Under the pieces are notes generated by a model. It searched no databases. It worked only from the letters and a program-made list of their open reading frames with translations, and had not been told where the DNA came from. A stretch of 64,000 bases of DNA. Origin: Hemerocallis citrina (taxonomy: Eukaryota; Streptophyta; Magnoliopsida; Asparagales; Asphodelaceae). The stretch is from the NCBI GenBank assembly GCA_017893485.1, contig CM030358.1:254489228-254553227 (forward strand), given 5' to 3'. The translations under genes were made by a program, and so were the position numbers. This document shows positions 36,301 through 44,374 of the stretch, one piece after another (the stretch's first letter is position 1; the number at the start of each line of letters is the position of its first letter).

Positions 36301-39300
36301 CCGAGTTCTCAAACCTTGGTTTCAACTATGAATGGGTCTTACATACTCTTGTGTGATCTTTCATATTCTAGGCTATAAGTGTCCTCATATAGTCCTGGCG
36401 CTGGGCCTCGTTCGGATGGGCTGCATGTTGGGTTCGTGTTGGGCCTAGCCTAACCCAAACCTGACCCAAAATAGGTTTATCTCTTGTTAGGATTACTTTA
36501 GATAAAGACTAAATAAATTTTTTATTATATTTTACCTTTAATGAAAATTTTGAGTTAATTTAAATTGTTTTTTAATTTAAAACTAGAAATTGGTGTAGCT
36601 TATGCTTTATGCTACGATGTTTACACTTTCAATTATTTTCTAAATCAAAATTAGAAATTCATGTAGCTTATGCTTTATTCCATGCTAGTTACACTTTGCA
36701 CCTCTCTAGGAGGTGGATCACTGAGTTACATGCTTTTGCCTTTTTCAATATTGATCCTTTGGTGTTTGTTTGTGAAAATTTATGCTGTAGGTAAAAGATG
36801 AATACAAAATGCAAATATTTTTTCAAATGTTCTCTTAAAACACTGTGAACAAAGTGAATACAAAATAATTTAATATTACATAATTGTACATTATTTAGTC
36901 TCTTTGTCGTCTTAAAGTGTATCACTGACGTTCTATATGATAAATAAACTGAGTTACCCGAAATTTGGTTTAGGTATCCATTGAAAGCAGTTAATGTTAT
37001 GCATACTGTGGCCCTGAGGACCGAATCAACAATTTCAGGCTGCATAACTCATCCAATTCTTTCATCCACTGTCCAGGTATTTATAGTTGATCTGCCCTGA
37101 TTTTTGTTAGCCGCGCTAGATGTTTAAATTTGTTTATTACTCCATCCATTCCAAAATATAAGTCATTCTAGGTTCTAGACGACTATTTAGGAACAACCTA
37201 GGATTGTGTAAGAGTATTAGACTATAATTGATGGACCTTCAAGAATATTGTGAAATGTCACACTTACCCTCCTCTGTTACTACTTACAGTTCTCTATTGT
37301 AACATGAATAAACAAGGGTAAAATTGAAAGTCTATTAGAAAATTAATTAATGGACAAGACTCTTATTAATTAATTAATATGAAGAGACAAGACATCTATC
37401 TCGAAAACCTGAAGCGACTTATATTGTGGAACAAAAAAAAAGCTTGAATGACTTATATTTTGGAACGGAGGGAGTACAAGGGAATGTAACCAAAAACTTT
37501 GTTTTGTATTACCAATTAATTCTCTGCAGTCTAAAAGTTGCTAGGGATGTCTTCTATACTCCATTTTCTCTTCTTACTTTCTAATATGCTGTTGGGGCAT
37601 TTAGAACTTCTACTGTAGTTTCCATTGTAGTGAATGTTATCCTTTGTTTTTACTTCCCCATAGGCTATATACGGTGGAGAGGTTTGCCAAAGCCATATGA
37701 GTGCTATGTTTGCTTCTCATGCAGCAACAATGGCAAATATCCTGTCAACACCCATAATCGTCTTCACAAAAACTGGTTCAATGGCTGTGCGATTAAGTCA
37801 TTGTCGCCCTTCTTCTACTATTTTTGCATTTACGAATGAGTAAGCTCGCTCTCTCTCTCTCTCTCTAGTCACTTTTTTCACATAAATGTTTGAATTGATT
37901 TTGAGGGAATAATATTTTTATATGAATTATAACCTTTTTGGCAGAGAAAGAGTTGAACGGAGGCTGGCACTTTACCATGGTGTTCTTCCTATACACATGC
38001 CATTTTCAAATGATGCAGAAGAGACTTTCAGCAGAGCCATAAACCATTTGCTGGTATGTCACACATCTCACAATGTTTTTGTTCTCCTTTTTTCTTAAAT
38101 CTTGGCAAATTTACACATAGAACTATTTTCCTTTGAAGGAAAGGTGCATGTATAGTGAGTCTTTGGATGGAACAAATGATCCTAAATATTTCTAAAATTT
38201 TGGTTTTGGAAAGTCCACTGGCGTAGCGAGAATTTCTAAGTGGGCAAAATAAAAAAAAAACGATAATTTGACTAAACACATGACATTGATGACAAAATTG
38301 ATAATTTTAAGAGTCAGAATTCAAGAATACAAAGAAATCCCAACAGTTATATTAAGGAAATTAGGCACAACAATAAGTGTCTAAGACACTTAAAACATTC
38401 TGATGTCATTTTTTTAAGAAAAAAAACATGATTAGATCACCAACATGGCATGACAAATGCTTCAACAACGGAATTCTCTAAGTAAATATATATTTCTAAA
38501 GTTATAATTCTTTTTCTGATGGTTTCAGGGCTTTATCATGTAGACAGAAAATTAAAAATTGAGTTCTTTGAAATTCATATAACAGAGAATACTCTGTACT
38601 CCATTGTAAGCATGATGATAATAGTTCTTTAGGCCCACATCAGAAGGCTAATGTAACTTTGGGGGCTTTATATATGGACTTCATCACTTGACTTAAGCCT
38701 ACTGTTAATAATGAAGGTGGTAGTAAGCATATGAGCACTTCAACTTTTTTACTGTTTTTTAAGTCTACAAACTACTAATACCACATATTTGAAATTTATT
38801 AGAATAAAGGAGGGTGCAAGTGCAATTTACTGGTCACATTAGATTAGACCGCAGAAAGACAAAGAGAAAGGCTATAAAAGAGGGGAAGGGACAATTTTGT
38901 TGATTTATGAGGGGCGAACTACAATACTATGTAAAAAAGAGTTAGATTATCTTAGGCTCTTACGGTATTTCACAAAATCAAGAGGGCCTCTAGTTCAGTT
39001 GGCAAGACTTCTCACTGTTAAATGAGAATGAGAGGTCATAGGTTCATTTTCGGCCTTAGACGGAATTAATTAGCAATGTTGGGAAATCTCTCTCTTCCCA
39101 ATGTGGACGCATACAGGGATGTTGGAAAATCTCTTTCTTCCCAATGTGGGCGCCTACAGCCGAATGCCCAAAAATGGGGAGGGGAGGGGAGGGGAGGGGC
39201 TCTTTCCTTCCGTGGGCCTTCCATGTGGTTCCGCCAATGGAACTAATGATGATAACTTTTTTTGAAAAATTCATGATCCATCATCGTTATCCACCATGTC

Positions 39301-39952
39301 ATTATTCTTCTGATCGTCTACTTCTTGTGGTCAACGTATCTTTTGATCAATAATAAAATGTACAACAACGACAATAACAATCTCTATATGCCAAACCTTT
39401 GGAATTGGCCACACAAATCCTTTTCCTTTATTCGTTGATATGCCAATCTCAATTTAACTCTTATCTTATCTAGCTTTATTGCCTCGTCTATGACTCTATG
39501 TACTCTATGTTTTGGGCCTTGGTCGATTAACTTTTATCACCCTTATTAACTGGTGTAGTCGTCTATGATTCTATGTTGCACATGCCCAAACCATCTCAAT
39601 CAATTCTCCTCATTTTGACCTCAGTTGAAATTACCTCTATTTTTCTAACAATTCTGGTTACACTCATGGACATGTTTCTTACCTGTCCAACATTCTGACT
39701 ACAAATCATAGCTCGTCGTATAGTTCTCTCGTGCAATTAAGAAGAAATAGTTCATTTCATCCAGTGTGTTGCTTGTTTACATTCGCTTCATTTTCTTTTG
39801 TTCCACTTCTAAACTGTGAACTTGGTTATTAAAAACAGAAAGGAAAATTCCTCAAGGAGGGAGAGTATGTTACTCTGGTACAGAGTGGAACACATTCCAT
39901 CTGGAGACAAGAGTCGACACATCACATTCAAGTGCGCAAAGTCCGAGTTTAG
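13876..39952 (+). CDS. PKP3: Plastidial pyruvate kinase, beta/PKP3-type (12 exons)
   Basis: The enzyme converts phosphoenolpyruvate and ADP to pyruvate and ATP in the plastid stroma, supplying pyruvate for fatty-acid and amino-acid synthesis. Exons: 13876-14058, 15480-15755, 17924-18089, 19062-19196, 19303-19413, 19497-19585, 25848-25910, 26703-26878, 36974-37076, 37664-37839, 37945-38053, 39839-39952. All introns are GT-AG, phases agree, and the product is 566 residues, close to the usual 570 or so. Residues 1 to about 70 are Ser/Arg-rich with few acids, fitting a transit peptide. Barrel motifs include [61 protein letters not shown] and [10 protein letters not shown]. The C-terminal domain ends at QVRKVRV. 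The sequence resembles Arabidopsis PKP3 (At1g32440) more than PKP2 by eye. No stop or frameshift is seen. Long introns hold retrotransposons. Pro300 beside the catalytic Lys is unusual. Confidence 0.95.
14613..14665. repeat. (ATT)n-(GTT)n microsatellite in intron 1
   Basis: About 28 bp of ATT units run directly into about 25 bp of TGT units in intron 1 (14059-15479). The rest of intron 1 shows nothing else recognisable apart from the second microsatellite at 15257. Confidence 0.92.
15257..15341. repeat. (TTAAAA)n-(ATT)n-(GT)n-G compound microsatellite in intron 1
   Basis: Four adjoining simple repeats: TTAAAA units (15257-15288), ATT units (15289-15323), a short GT run and a G tract. The small open frame on the other strand (poly-Asn and Leu-Ile) is a product of the repeat. 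Confidence 0.9.
15480..15755 (+). CDS. PKP3: PK exon 2: start of the catalytic barrel
   Basis: Residues 62-153. A variable linker ([15 protein letters not shown]) leads into [40 protein letters not shown] and IAIMLDTK. These supply the conserved Arg-Asn-Ser and Asp-Thr residues that bind potassium and phosphate in this family. Both ends are phase 0. Confidence 0.96.
16600..17235. repeat. CT/CA microsatellites and diverged duplication in intron 2
   Basis: A CT-then-CA tract occurs twice (about 16605-16645 and 17026-17065). Each is followed by related sequence (AGAAAAAAGGGTAGGTGGTCT and AGAAAAAGGCTAGACTGTCT). A further pair, TCATTCACTTGA through TTACTTATGAAATC, lies at about 16950-17020 and 17160-17225. 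This is an old segmental duplication of roughly 200-400 bp inside intron 2. Confidence 0.65.
16735..16904. mobile_element. 170 bp MITE in intron 2
   Basis: Nearly 40 bp terminal inverted repeats match with a few mismatches. The left end GCTAAGTGTACTACTTTTTG and the right end, read in reverse, GCTAATTGTACTAGTCTTTT both continue into ACTACTTTGGTACTAC. The interior also contains inverted GTGGAGCCCAT/GTGGGCTCCAT. No clear target duplication was seen. It is non-coding. Confidence 0.65.
17924..18089 (+). CDS. PKP3: PK exon 3: barrel to B domain
   Basis: Residues 154 to about 208. It starts [19 protein letters not shown], completing the substrate loop begun in exon 2, and continues into the B domain ([32 protein letters not shown]). 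The acceptor follows CCCTGTAG. It ends in phase 1. Confidence 0.96.
18504..18922. repeat. 210 bp tandem duplication in intron 3
   Basis: Two head-to-tail copies (18504-18713 and 18714-18922) start at ATGCTGTAAAATCTACTTTATG and are nearly identical. Differences such as GGTACGTACG against GGTAAGTACG are few, so the duplication is recent. Confidence 0.9.
19062..19196 (+). CDS. PKP3: PK exon 4: B domain
   Basis: Residues 209 to about 253: [19 protein letters not shown], then [15 protein letters not shown] and SATLPSIT. This is the lid (B) domain and the return to the barrel. GMMSLAV matches the PKP3 branch better than the GMMSFMV of PKP2. It is phase 1 at both ends. Confidence 0.96.
19303..19413 (+). 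CDS. PKP3: PK exon 5
   Basis: Residues 254-290. It contains [20 protein letters not shown] followed by [17 protein letters not shown], a barrel strand-helix unit. It is separated from exon 4 by a 106 bp intron and from exon 6 by an 83 bp intron. Confidence 0.96.
19497..19585 (+). CDS. PKP3: PK exon 6: catalytic lysine
   Basis: Residues 291-320 ([19 protein letters not shown], then [11 protein letters not shown]). Lys301 and Glu303 of PKIES correspond to the catalytic Lys and a metal-binding Glu of pyruvate kinases. The residue before the Lys is usually Val, Ser or Ala; here CCC codes Pro300. The donor is GGG|GTAAGT. Confidence 0.95.
19768..20397. repeat. 315 bp tandem duplication in intron 6
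   Basis: Two head-to-tail copies (19768-20082 and 20083-20397) start TAACAGATGCAGATACAAGT and differ at only a handful of sites. The duplication creates two look-alike 64-codon frames on the other strand, with no sign of function. Confidence 0.92.
20799..21131 (-). repeat. 3' LTR of Copia-1
   Basis: This 333 bp LTR holds TATAAATAAAG (- strand, about 20929-20940) as its promoter TATA box. It is followed on the + side by the complement of the polypurine tract (CTCCCCTTTAG). Confidence 0.9.
21230..24886 (-). pseudogene. Copia-1 gag-pol polyprotein, broken
   Basis: Gag starts at 24886 ([20 protein letters not shown]). Two zinc knuckles lie near 24050-24160: [14 protein letters not shown] is intact, [13 protein letters not shown] has lost its last Cys. 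An integrase zinc region ([23 protein letters not shown]) and core Asp motifs ([19 protein letters not shown]) lie at 23028-23550. RT with [13 protein letters not shown] is at 21793-22218. RNase H follows at 21230-21783 ([26 protein letters not shown]). The frame is interrupted at least eight times by stops or shifts, so no polyprotein is made. The YVDDIIITG form suggests an Ale-like lineage, which is uncertain. Confidence 0.88.
25032..25363 (-). repeat. 5' LTR of Copia-1
   Basis: A 332 bp copy of 20799-21131, adjoining the primer-binding site at about 25017-25031. It has a 4 bp deletion and a 2 bp insertion relative to its partner. Confidence 0.9.
25848..25910 (+). CDS. PKP3: PK exon 7: metal-binding GDLG
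   Basis: Residues 321-341, [21 protein letters not shown] less its final Gln, which also belongs to this exon. MVARGDLG carries the Asp that binds the catalytic magnesium. This 63 bp exon lies 6.3 kb from exon 6 because of Copia-1 and the 315 bp duplication. Confidence 0.96.
26703..26878 (+). CDS. PKP3: PK exon 8: substrate loop
   Basis: Residues 342 to about 399. [20 protein letters not shown], then [19 protein letters not shown] and [15 protein letters not shown], the most conserved pyruvate kinase blocks. The exon ends GGCAA|GTATGT. Unspliced read-through would stop within four codons. Intron 8 that follows is 10.1 kb. Confidence 0.96.
27005..27190 (-). mobile_element. RTE-type LINE 3' fragment in intron 8 (probable)
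   Basis: The text ACAACAACAACAAAGACTTT followed by GAGTCGGCTGCATGAATTT resembles the reverse complement of the TTG-tailed 3' end of plant RTE LINEs. A related fragment lies at 39361-39750. The call rests on remembered consensus features, not alignment. Confidence 0.45.
27191..28900. other. Intron 8 sequence without recognised feature
   Basis: AT-rich sequence. GGGTAAAATGGGTAAAAATG-type text (27660-27700) and GGTTGAATTCGGGTCGGATC (28260) look like decayed repeats of unknown family. No exon-like coding block is visible, and the kinase reading frame is complete without it. Confidence 0.5.
28905..29045. repeat. Short tandem repeat with GAA tract in intron 8
   Basis: Three imperfect copies of a unit containing CCCAATGGAAACCAAAAAAA followed by TTGAA, ending in a GAAGAAGAA run. 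Open frames on the other strand here reflect the repeat. Confidence 0.7.
29492..30541 (-). repeat. 3' LTR of Copia-2
   Basis: It starts TGTTGGAAATTGATTCC and ends GGAATCGATTTCCAACA on the + strand, so its two ends form an unusually long imperfect inverted repeat of about 31 bp. CTATAAATAGG on the - strand (about 29894-29904) is the likely TATA box. Confidence 0.92.
30100..30242. repeat. GC-rich GCC/GGG repeat inside Copia-2 LTR, G-quadruplex-prone
   Basis: Units of AAGGCC grade into GCCCGA/GCCCGT and then GGGTCC/GGCCC. On the + strand GGG triplets at 30186-30204 are spaced by 2-3 bases, meeting the usual G-quadruplex pattern. The matching stretch in the other LTR (about 35862-35955) is some 38 bp shorter. 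Arg/Ala/Pro-rich frames here come from the repeat. Confidence 0.88.
31142..35084 (-). pseudogene. Copia-2 gag-pol polyprotein with two breaks
   Basis: Gag is at 34104-35084 ([18 protein letters not shown]; zinc knuckle [14 protein letters not shown]; protease motif [11 protein letters not shown] near its end). The frame shifts by one near 34110, just after the protease motif. Pre-integrase and integrase are at 33251-34180 ([38 protein letters not shown]), ending at an in-frame TAA (33251-33253). The C-terminal integrase, RT ([21 protein letters not shown]) and RNase H ([29 protein letters not shown]) are in one 689-codon frame at 31142-33211. With only two breaks, this is the best-preserved element in the window. 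Confidence 0.93.
35280..36262 (-). repeat. 5' LTR of Copia-2, end-truncated
   Basis: It matches the left LTR from TCAATTCGAACC on, with roughly 1% substitutions in the unique parts. The outermost 29 bp on its gag side are missing. A 74-codon antisense frame is identical in both LTRs, which shows their closeness and not function. Confidence 0.9.
36974..37076 (+). CDS. PKP3: PK exon 9
   Basis: Residues 400-434: [19 protein letters not shown] followed by a variable linker ([15 protein letters not shown]). It begins the C-terminal domain. The acceptor TTTAG|GTATCC restores the split Lys codon from exon 8. YPLKAV is the PKP3-type form of the FPLKA motif. Confidence 0.96.
37140..37474. mobile_element. 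Stowaway-like MITE in intron 9
   Basis: The ends CTCCATCCATTCCAAAATAT and (reverse) CTCCCTCCGTTCCAAAATAT, both continuing into AAGTCATTC, are inverted. They are flanked by TA at 37138-37139 and 37475-37476. The CTCCNTCC ends and TA target site are hallmarks of Stowaway (Tc1/mariner) MITEs. Its 335 bp interior is non-coding. Confidence 0.9.
37664..37839 (+). CDS. PKP3: PK exon 10: C-terminal domain
   Basis: Residues 435 to about 492: [20 protein letters not shown], then [20 protein letters not shown] and [16 protein letters not shown]. The codon after Asn is split (GA|A) and completed in exon 11. A CT microsatellite (37850-37867) follows in the 105 bp intron 10. Confidence 0.96.
37945..38053 (+). 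CDS. PKP3: PK exon 11
   Basis: Residues 493-529: [20 protein letters not shown], then [16 protein letters not shown]. It matches the RLALYQGV and DDAEET blocks of plastid pyruvate kinases. It ends in phase 0 before the 1.8 kb intron 11. Confidence 0.96.
38984..39170 (+). mobile_element. tRNA-derived SINE-like sequence in intron 11 (possible)
   Basis: TCTAGTTCAGTTGGCAAGAC resembles a Pol III A box, and AGGTTCATTTTCGG, about 45 bp later, resembles a B box, the arrangement of plant tRNA-related SINE heads. Downstream a 40-45 bp unit (AATGTTGGGAAATCTCTCTC through CAATGTGGACGC) is repeated twice (39076-39165). No poly-A or target duplication was fixed. Confidence 0.42.
39176..39199 (+). repeat. 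(GGGGA)5 tract in intron 11
   Basis: Five GGGG blocks separated by single A residues lie on the sense strand of the kinase intron. This meets the strict G-quadruplex pattern in DNA and in the unspliced transcript. Confidence 0.9.
39361..39750 (-). mobile_element. RTE-type LINE 3' fragment in intron 11 (probable)
   Basis: It begins TACAACAACGACAATAACAA (complement of a TTG-type tail). It contains ATGCCCAAACCATCTCAATC and CTCGTCGTATAGTTCTC, which fit the end of an RTE LINE reverse transcriptase region and 3' UTR read in reverse. It is degraded, with no open frame. Identification is from memory of the consensus. Confidence 0.5.
39839..39952 (+). CDS. PKP3: PK exon 12 and stop
   Basis: Residues 530-566: [20 protein letters not shown], then [17 protein letters not shown] and TAG (39950-39952). 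The ending QVRK is the family C-terminus. A long Copia-free 3' region follows. Several AATAAA-like words occur (for example near 40112), so the poly-A site is not decided. Confidence 0.95.
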   Translation, partial: KGKFLKEGEYVTLVQSGTHSIWRQESTHHIQVRKVRV

Positions 39953-41465
39953 TGTTACTTTCTATTGGACAATTTTTGTAGTTCATTCTTTTTGTCCAAG
40001 GTTGAATTCTTGTTTTTGATGGATTGTTATAAGGTTTCTTTGCTTCAAGTTATTTGTTTGAGATTTTCCATTATTTAATCAAAACTAATCTTGTATCGAC
40101 ATTTTTTTAAAAAATAAATTTATTTTTGAATTTTGCTTATATTATGTTGTTCTTTATTGATAAATGTTGGAAGCAGAAGCTTTCCATCCTTTGCATTCAT
40201 AGATCTTGAATGACTTCACCGTTCTTAATGCAATGGTTATAAGTAACCACAGTATGTTAAACTTGTTTTAAATTTTAATCTCTTTTTATAACTGCGGTCA
40301 GACTTGATTGTCTATTTGTGTGGACATGCGGGCTTGCGATTGCCGTCTCTTCTATGCCAAAAATATCGGAAATAATCTTTTTTGTTTTTTTTAAAAATAA
40401 ATTGTTGTGTATCGCGTTACTAATTAAATGTTTGTATTTTTATTAACAGACTCCCTACTGCTATGTTTTGGCACATAAAAATAAAACCCGTCCTCCATTA
40501 ATCACAAGGTTTTTTTATATTAAAAAGTGCAAACATTAGGGATTTTCTTAATTAAAAAATGCAAATAATAGAAATTTATTGATCATAATTAATGCAAAAC
40601 TAGTTATTTTTCAATTCAGAATTAACATTAAAAAAAAAGAAAGTTAATGGATAGAGGAGTTATGTGCCTGAAAATAACGGTAGATAATTCTTAATTGAAA
40701 ATGCAAATGTTAGGGGGTTTCTTGAAATTTTTTCCCTACTAAATATGTGTACTTGTTGAAACTTACATGTGTAAACATGTGTTGCATATTTTTTGAACAA
40801 TTGATGTTTCCAGCCTAAGCGATAAAGTAGTTTATATGTGATGATTATACAGTATTTGGCTGTGATTAAGGTGCTTTGGATTCTGTAGTTATTTTAAGAT
40901 AGTTTGCATCTAGCCCTTGGTTTAATACTGAATCAACATTAAAAATGTTAAGGGTGAAAACAAACTTGACATGTCTAATGGATTGGAACACAAATGAACA
41001 TAGATAGGAGCTTTATAATTTCATCTGCTTCCTTAATCTAAATCCACCAATGAATTTTCTTTTTCAAATTTGAATCTGTACAAGCAGCAGAGAATTTAGT
41101 ACCTGATCCAACTGTCTATTAATGCTTTCTTGAAACTAGTGTAACTCTAAAAGCATTGGCAAATAATTGAGCATGACACTAGATCAGTATTAAAAAAAGA
41201 CACAGGAAAGAACTTCAAATCTTGGGTTTTTTTTTTATTATCAAATCAGTTGTAATTAGAGTTATCCTAGGCAACATGTTGGATGATATTAGGGCGGAGA
41301 ACAAGGCCAAAACCACATAAATGAAATGTTCAAAAAGACTTCAAATCTTGTTTTTTCTGATCAAATAAATTGTAATTAAAGTTATCCCAAGCAATATGTT
41401 GGATGGTATTAGGGTAGAGAACATGGCCGTAGCCACGTACACTCACACTTATCCAATATATATAT
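39953..41465. other. 3' flank of kinase gene, no further gene
   Basis: It holds the 3' UTR and AT-rich intergenic DNA. No coding frame is supported. Near its end an imperfect tandem duplication (see 41213-41440) precedes element B. Confidence 0.6.
41213..41440. repeat. Imperfect tandem duplication, about 115-120 bp unit
   Basis: Two copies each contain ACTTCAAATCTTG, ATCAAAT, TTGTAATTA, AGTTATCC, TGTTGGATG and TATTAGGG. A third partial copy of the unit's end (GATGGTATTAGGGTGGCCGTA) lies at 44437-44457, on the other side of element B. Element B therefore inserted within this array. Confidence 0.75.
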
Positions 41466-42164
41466 TGTTAGGATTTCTTAGAAAAATCTGACTGAGGATC
41501 TTATTGAGTTATTCGATGCAATTAACACAAACTACTAAGCACATATGTGATCATACCAAACACACCAAAACACACACAAGTTTGTCCTGGTTGGGGCTTT
41601 CGCCTTAATCTGAGGGAGAAGAAACCCTAGATGTTATTCAACTAGATAAGATACAAGAATATTACAATTCGCACCACTACCTTCTCTCAAGCCTCACCGG
41701 CAAGTACTAGTTGTTTATAATTGGAGAAACTCTCAAACTCCGCCTTCAACAAAGTACTCTCTCTTAGCTTTTAATGGAGGCCAATAACAACAATATATAG
41801 ACATCTAGAGAAATCCTAGTTTGGTATCTTGATACAATAACCATTGGATATTCCTGAAGAGATAACCCTACGATAGGAGTTGTACAATCTGACTTGAAGA
41901 GCAAGTTGGACTTCTCACGAATCACCAAGACCTGACCCAAATAATCCATCAGTGCCACGTTCGGTTGACCGCACCCCAAGGTCGGTCGACTGCCCCCCTC
42001 TTAGGAACTCATGCATAGTAGGGCGGTCGACCGCATCCCAGGGTCGGTCGACCGTAATCTGCTGCTGACTGTTTTCGCTTGCTTCCACTCTGTCTCTGAT
42101 CGTTTCGATTCCTCCATCGTCTCGTCTTCTTATCCAACATAGTATGCAAGACATAAACCCAACA
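41466..42164 (-). repeat. 3' LTR of element B
   Basis: It runs TGTTAGGATTTCTTAG to CATAAACCCAACA on the + strand. It has three GTCGAC palindromes (41985, 42026 and 42047), here flanked as CGGTCGACCG, plus one near-match GGTTGACCG (41963). It is preceded by TATAT (41461-41465), the likely target site. Confidence 0.87.
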
Positions 42165-42339
42165 ATCTCCACATTGGATTGCATACTCATGAATCCACGC
42201 CTGTGTGATATAAAAACTTCTATGCTATTTTCCATTTCTTCTTGCAAATAACTCGTTTTGATGGTTTCCTCTGCTAGTTGAATATATCTCCACCTGTTTT
42301 TCTCCAGCTGCATGCCCCCCTCAAGGGCACACCCCAGTA

Positions 42340-43670
42340 GGTGTAATCATGGAGATGCCACCCTCCATACGAACTCAACCTACCTCAAGGCTCTCTCCAC
42401 CTTCCGACGATATTCGAATGTTACAGTCTCGCTCGGATGATTCTAGTGACGGCATACTAGATGGTGCTTTAGGAATAATGGGCTTCGAAACACTTGCACA
42501 AGTTTTTCTGTTCCTCCAAAGCTGGTAGAGGTTGTGCTGACCCTACTCAATTCCTCTCTCACCCTTCATTACCTTATGATAACTTTTCCAAACTGATCGA
42601 ACTCCACCTGGATCTGTGTACCTGCAGTCCCGTGCTTCTAGAGTTCTCATGGATATAAGGCTCTGCTTCATCAAAGGAATATACATGCCCTCCTTTAGTG
42701 TGTGTTTCCTTCCGTCTATCATCTTCGACTCATTTGTTTTCTCACTCCTTACTTCACAAGTCTTGTCAATCTTCGTTCTCACACAACGACATGATACAAA
42801 CTTGTAAGTAGAAACATCTCCCTCTCGGAGCAAACTTGAGAAGAACTAACCGAATCAAAAGAACAATCGGAATCCACATCTAAGGAACTTAAAATAAAAG
42901 CACTGTTGAAGCCATCACCTGATTCAGCGGCACTGGATTTGGAGCCCCTTTGACTCAACCGCTTGTAACAGTTTTTCATGTAATACTCAATCCCTTTGCA
43001 CTGGTAGCCATGGACCTTACCCCTGCATACACTTTTCCTTCCATTCGAAGTTCAAGCAACCTCCAAGCAACTCATAGAAGTTGACACCGATTTCTGACTC
43101 TCCTTCCTAAATGCATTCTCGTCCAACCCCTTGATTATACCTGCTATGAAAAACTTCTCCTTGGTAGATTTCTCGTCTAGCATAGTTATCATGTTGGATG
43201 GATTTGGTGGTAAATATATCGGGTTGAAAACCTTTAGATCATCTGCATTGAACACCCTGAGTCAGATAACTCCATATTGAACTCCACTACATGATCTAGA
43301 AGATAGGGCTTTCCTTCATTGAAAAATCCCACAACTTTCCTTTCAGATGCATCTGACCCTGTAATGACGGTCCCGAGTAGTCAATTCTGAATCTTGCCCA
43401 AAGACTCGTCACGCTTCTTCTATACCTGACTTCTCTTATTGAATACATACGGATTAAACCCAAGGCTTTTGAATAAATCTCCTCTCAGTTGTCCAACTTT
43501 GTGCCGATTGGTCTCCATTTATCTCTTTCTAGGACTAGATCCAAGTCCTGTTGAACCGATGCTTCATGCATGTCCACCTTCAAGAGATCAAAGTTGATCT
43601 TGCCTTTGAACCGCTTGATCTTCGTGTGATCTGCCATCTTCTCCAATGAACTCGAACAAACCCTTGAGCC
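42340..43670 (-). pseudogene. Element B gag / protease / pre-integrase remnant
   Basis: On the - strand, gag pieces (FNADDLKVFNP, DEKSTKEKFFIAGIIKGLDE at 43052-43255) precede a protease-side piece with SSSQVCSEREMF (42779-42979). A pre-integrase piece follows (KHTLKEGMYIPLMKQSLIS, VMKGERGIE at 42543-42833). Homology with 1018-2332 extends through NLYQL to the terminal GVCP-stop. It is broken by several stops and shifts. Confidence 0.8.
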
Positions 43671-43688
43671 CGAAGCTCTGATACCAAT

Positions 43689-44371
43689 TGTTAGGATTTC
43701 TTATGAAAACCTGACCGAGGATCTTGTTGAGTTATTCGATGTAATCAACATAAACTACCAAGCACATATGAGATCATACCAAATACACCAAAGCACACAC
43801 AAGTTTGTCCTGGTTGGGGCTTTTGCCTTAATCCGGGGGAGAAGAAACCCGAGATGTTATTCAACTAGATAAGATACAAGAATATTGCAGTTCTCACCAC
43901 AACCCTCTTTCAAGCCTCACCAGCAAGTACTAGTTGTTTATAATTGGAGAAACTCTCAAACTCCGCCTTCAATAAAGTTCTCTCTCTTGGCTCTTATCGG
44001 AGGCCAATATACAGAGATCTAGAGAAACCCTAATTTGATATCTTGATACAATAACCATTGGATATTCCTGAAGAGATAACAGTACGATAAGAGTCGTACG
44101 ATATGACTTGAAGAGCAGGTTGGGCTTCTCATGAATCACTAAAACCCGACCTAAATAATCTATCACTGCCACGTTCGGTCGACTGCACCCCAAGGTCGGT
44201 CGACCGTCCCCTTCTCGGGAACTCCTGCATAGTAGGGCGGTCGACCGCACCAAAGGATCGGTCGATCGCAACCTATTGCTAATACTGCTGCTGATTGTTT
44301 CTCTTTGCTTCCACTCCGTCTCCGATCATCTCGATTCTTCCATCGTCTCATCGTCTTCTTATCCAACATAG

Positions 44372-44374
<3 letters not shown>
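43689..44374 (-). repeat. 5' LTR of element B, end-truncated
   Basis: It starts TGTTAGGATTTCTTATG beside the primer site and matches the other LTR up to ATCCAACATAGTAT, where a (TA)n(GA)n tract takes over. GTCGAC palindromes lie at 44178, 44199 and 44240. Confidence 0.85.

Larger units (their letters stand above)
41466..44374 (-). mobile_element. Element B: second copy of the gag-only Copia family
   Basis: LTRs lie at 41466-42164 and 43689-44374. On the - strand the LTR starts TGTTGGGTTTATGTCTTGC, as in element A, and the primer site reads TTGGTATCAGAGCTTCGGG. The interior has gag, protease and pre-integrase remnants and then, as in A, passes straight to the 3' non-coding part ending GTGTGCCCTTGAGGGGGGCA (A: GTGTGCCCTTGAAGGGGGCA). 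No integrase core, RT or RNase H is present. The last 20 bp or so of the right-hand LTR are replaced by a TA/GA microsatellite. Confidence 0.87.

Noticed and set aside
38984..39075. Possible tRNA gene
   Set aside because: A- and B-box-like words are present but I cannot draw a cloverleaf with acceptor and anticodon stems; a tRNA-derived SINE head fits better.
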